In this document: positions 62,259 to 64,000 of the stretch, in pieces
Numbering within the stretch: position 1 is the first letter of the stretch
Layout: every line of letters begins with the position of its first letter
Assembly: GCA_002897615.1 (NCBI GenBank)
Contig: BDTX01000025.1
Coordinates: 1 to 64,000 of the forward strand
Source of the DNA: a bacterium BMS3Bbin14
GTDB taxonomy: Bacteria; Desulfobacterota; Desulfobulbia; Desulfobulbales; Desulfobulbaceae
Direction of reading: 5' to 3'
DNA: 64,000 nucleotides
Notes under the pieces: model-generated
What the model saw: only the letters and a program-made list of their open reading frames with translations
Told to the model about the DNA's origin: nothing
Database searches by the model: none
Translations under genes and position numbers: made by a program

Positions 62259-64000
62259 TTATCGGCGCACGGATTGTGAAAATTCCTGTACCGTCTTGAC
62301 GCTGACTTCCGGCCGGGCCGCGACCGTGCTTATGGCCTGGGTCATGGACACGGCCCCGGAAATAGTCGTCGTATACAGGATGTGAAAGTCAATGGCCGCC
62401 CGGCGGATGGTATAAGAATCCTCGGTGGTCCGCGAACCGGACGAGGTATTGATGATCCATTGCACCTGCCCGTCCTGCACCTTGTCCAGGATATGGGGCC
62501 GGCCCTGTGAAATTTTGTTGACCCGCTCACAGTCAACGCCGTGTTCCTGCAATTTTTCCGCCGTCCCCCGGGTCGCCATCAGGTGAAAGCCGAGCTTGGT
62601 AAGTTGACGGGCAACCGGCACCACGGCCCGCTTGTCGCCATGCCGGACACTGATAAAAACCGTTCCCGACAACGGCAGGTTCTGGCCCGTGGCCTGCTGT
62701 GACTTGGCCATGGCCAGGCCCAGGGAATCATCAATCCCCATCACCTCGCCGGTTGATTTCATTTCCGGCCCCAGCAGGGTGTCCACATTGGCAAACCGGT
62801 CAAAGGGAAAGACCGCCTCTTTGACCGCCCAGTGGCTTACCGTTGTTTCCCTGGTAAAACCGAGGTCTTTCAGGGTGTAGCCGCCCACCATGACCTTGGT
62901 CGCGATCTTGGCCAGCGGCACGCCGGTGGCCTTGCTGACAAAGGGGACGGTACGCGATGCCCGGGGATTGACCTCCAGGACATAGAGGGTTTCTTCCTTG
63001 ACCGCGTACTGTACGTTCATCAGGCCGATGACGCCGAGTTCCCCGGCCATGGCCTTGGTGGCCCTGGTGATTTCCGCGATCATGTCTTTGGAGAGGGTAT
63101 GGGGCGGCAGGACACAGGACGAATCACCGGAATGAATGCCGGCCTCTTCAATGTGTTCCATAATGCCGCCGATCACGGTCATGGTCCCGTCCGAGACCGC
63201 ATCCACATCAACCTCAATGGCGTCTTTCAGAAATTTATCAAGCAACACCGGGTGATTGGACATGGCGATTCCCGGAATGGCCATGAAATTCCTGATTCCC
63301 TGTTCGTTATAGACGATCCGCATATCCCGGCCGCCCAGCACATAGGAGGGCCGCATCACCACGGGATAGCCGATTTTTCTCGCCGCCGCCAGGGCCTCTT
63401 CCAGGGACAGGGCCGTTTCGTTTTCCGGCTGCCGCAGACCGAGTTTCTGCAAAAACTGCTGAAAGCGCTTCCGGTCCTCGGCCCGGTCAATGGCATCCGG
63501 CGGGGTGCCGATAATCTTCACCCCTTCCCGGTCCAGAGGCACGGCCAGGTTGAGCGGCGTCTGCCCGCCGAACTGGACGATCACGCCGTCCGGCTTTTCC
63601 CGCTCGATGATGTTGAGCACGTCTTCCCTGGTCAGGGGTTCAAAATAGAGCTTGTCCGAGGTATCATAGTCGGTGGAAACCGTTTCCGGATTGGAGTTGA
63701 CCATGATCGATTCCACCCCGATCTCGCGCAGGGCGAAAGAGGCATGAACGCAGCAGTAATCAAATTCGATACCCTGGCCGATCCGGTTGGGCCCGCCGCC
63801 CAGAATCATGATTTTTTTGCGCTCAGAGATGCGGGATTCGTCTTCCTGCTCATAGGTGGAGTAGTAGTAGGGCGTGTAGGATTCAAATTCAGCGGCGCAG
63901 GTATCCACCAGTTTGTAGACCGGTTCCAGGCCCTTTGCCTGGCGCAGCTCCCGGATGTCCCCCTCGGAGGTCCCGGTCATATGGGCCAGTTGCACGTCTG
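62259..64000 (-). CDS. carB: Carbamoyl-phosphate synthase large subunit (C-terminal part)
   Basis: About 580 residues are visible; the frame runs out of the window at its 5' end, so roughly half of the ~1070-residue protein is missing. Seen: end of the first half's oligomerisation region, second ATP-grasp unit with GGGPNRIGQGIEFDYCCVHA, VIVQFGGQTPLNLA, RPSYVLGGRDMRIVY, VLEVNPRASRTVPFVSKATG, and the C-terminal MGS-type allosteric domain (NKISQGRPHILDKVQDGQVQWIINT). It makes carbamoyl phosphate for pyrimidines and arginine. Confidence 0.96.
   Translation of the reverse strand, partial: DVQLAHMTGTSEGDIRELRQAKGLEPVYKLVDTCAAEFESYTPYYYSTYEQEDESRISERKKIMILGGGPNRIGQGIEFDYCCVHASFALREIGVESIMVNSNPETVSTDYDTSDKLYFEPLTREDVLNIIEREKPDGVIVQFGGQTPLNLAVPLDREGVKIIGTPPDAIDRAEDRKRFQQFLQKLGLRQPENETALSLEEALAAARKIGYPVVMRPSYVLGGRDMRIVYNEQGIRNFMAIPGIAMSNHPVLLDKFLKDAIEVDVDAVSDGTMTVIGGIMEHIEEAGIHSGDSSCVLPPHTLSKDMIAEITRATKAMAGELGVIGLMNVQYAVKEETLYVLEVNPRASRTVPFVSKATGVPLAKIATKVMVGGYTLKDLGFTRETTVSHWAVKEAVFPFDRFANVDTLLGPEMKSTGEVMGIDDSLGLAMAKSQQATGQNLPLSGTVFISVRHGDKRAVVPVARQLTKLGFHLMATRGTAEKLQEHGVDCERVNKISQGRPHILDKVQDGQVQWIINTSSGSRTTEDSYTIRRAAIDFHILYTTTISGAVSMTQAISTVAARPEVSVKTVQEFSQSVRR

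Overview
The window looks like a chromosome segment of an anaerobic, sulfur-metabolising Desulfobacterota (Desulfobulbales-like sulfate reducer or disproportionator). The case rests on a dissimilatory-type ATP sulfurylase (sat), multiheme c-type cytochromes including one with an in-frame UGA that reads well as selenocysteine, exported double-domain rhodaneses, sigma-54-dependent pilus regulation, a UbiD decarboxylase of the menaquinone type and B12-riboswitch-controlled uptake. No prophage, CRISPR array, rRNA or tRNA was recognised.

Layout. 1-2.8 kb: a VKOR/DsbA-type disulfide-forming membrane protein (cut by the window edge) overlapping a TPR membrane protein. 2.9-16.9 kb: a type IV pilus locus, with pilA divergent from a PilS/PilR-like pair, then a RAYT transposase with its REP hairpins, then the minor pilin operon fimT-pilW-pilV-pilX-pilY1 plus a small exported protein. 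Sigma-54 promoter matches precede both pilA and fimT. 17.0-22.1 kb: sat, aroB, an FmdB-type zinc ribbon protein and an amidohydrolase-fold protein lacking almost all metal ligands. 22.3-23.0 kb: a HigBA toxin-antitoxin pair. 23.4-26.8 kb: an operon of an 11-heme cytochrome (putative selenoprotein) and two exported rhodaneses, one without its catalytic Cys. 27.0-31.8 kb: cobalamin riboswitch, exbB-exbD-tonB-btuF-btuC-btuD. 32.0-37.5 kb: a redox signalling cassette (tetraheme cytochrome, hybrid histidine kinase with a periplasmic c-heme motif, single receiver, receiver-kinase). 37.6-43.0 kb: gap, a hypothetical gene, glgA, aroC, aroK. 43.2-50.8 kb: DnaJ/CbpM chaperone pair, rmuC, a glycine-zipper lipoprotein, YjbQ, a small unknown, UbiD, a pseudouridine synthase and a FabL-like enoyl reductase. 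50.9-64 kb: DUF362 protein, aconitase, a SerA-like dehydrogenase, an M1-peptidase/ChaN/PDZ fusion, folP, ftsH and the 3' part of carB.

Between the genes lie two families of small repeated palindromic elements besides the REPs: a roughly 125-bp family with CCTGAATCCGT inverted ends (five occurrences; in two places it supplies the stop codon of the neighbouring gene), and a roughly 150-bp long-hairpin family (two copies, directly behind aroB and gap).

The observations most worth following are the putative selenocysteine cytochrome with its downstream bacterial SECIS-like hairpin, the metal-ligand-free amidohydrolase, the catalytic/non-catalytic rhodanese pair, the heme-sensing kinase cassette, the heptamer repeat inside the PilS-like kinase, and the unnamed intergenic element families.
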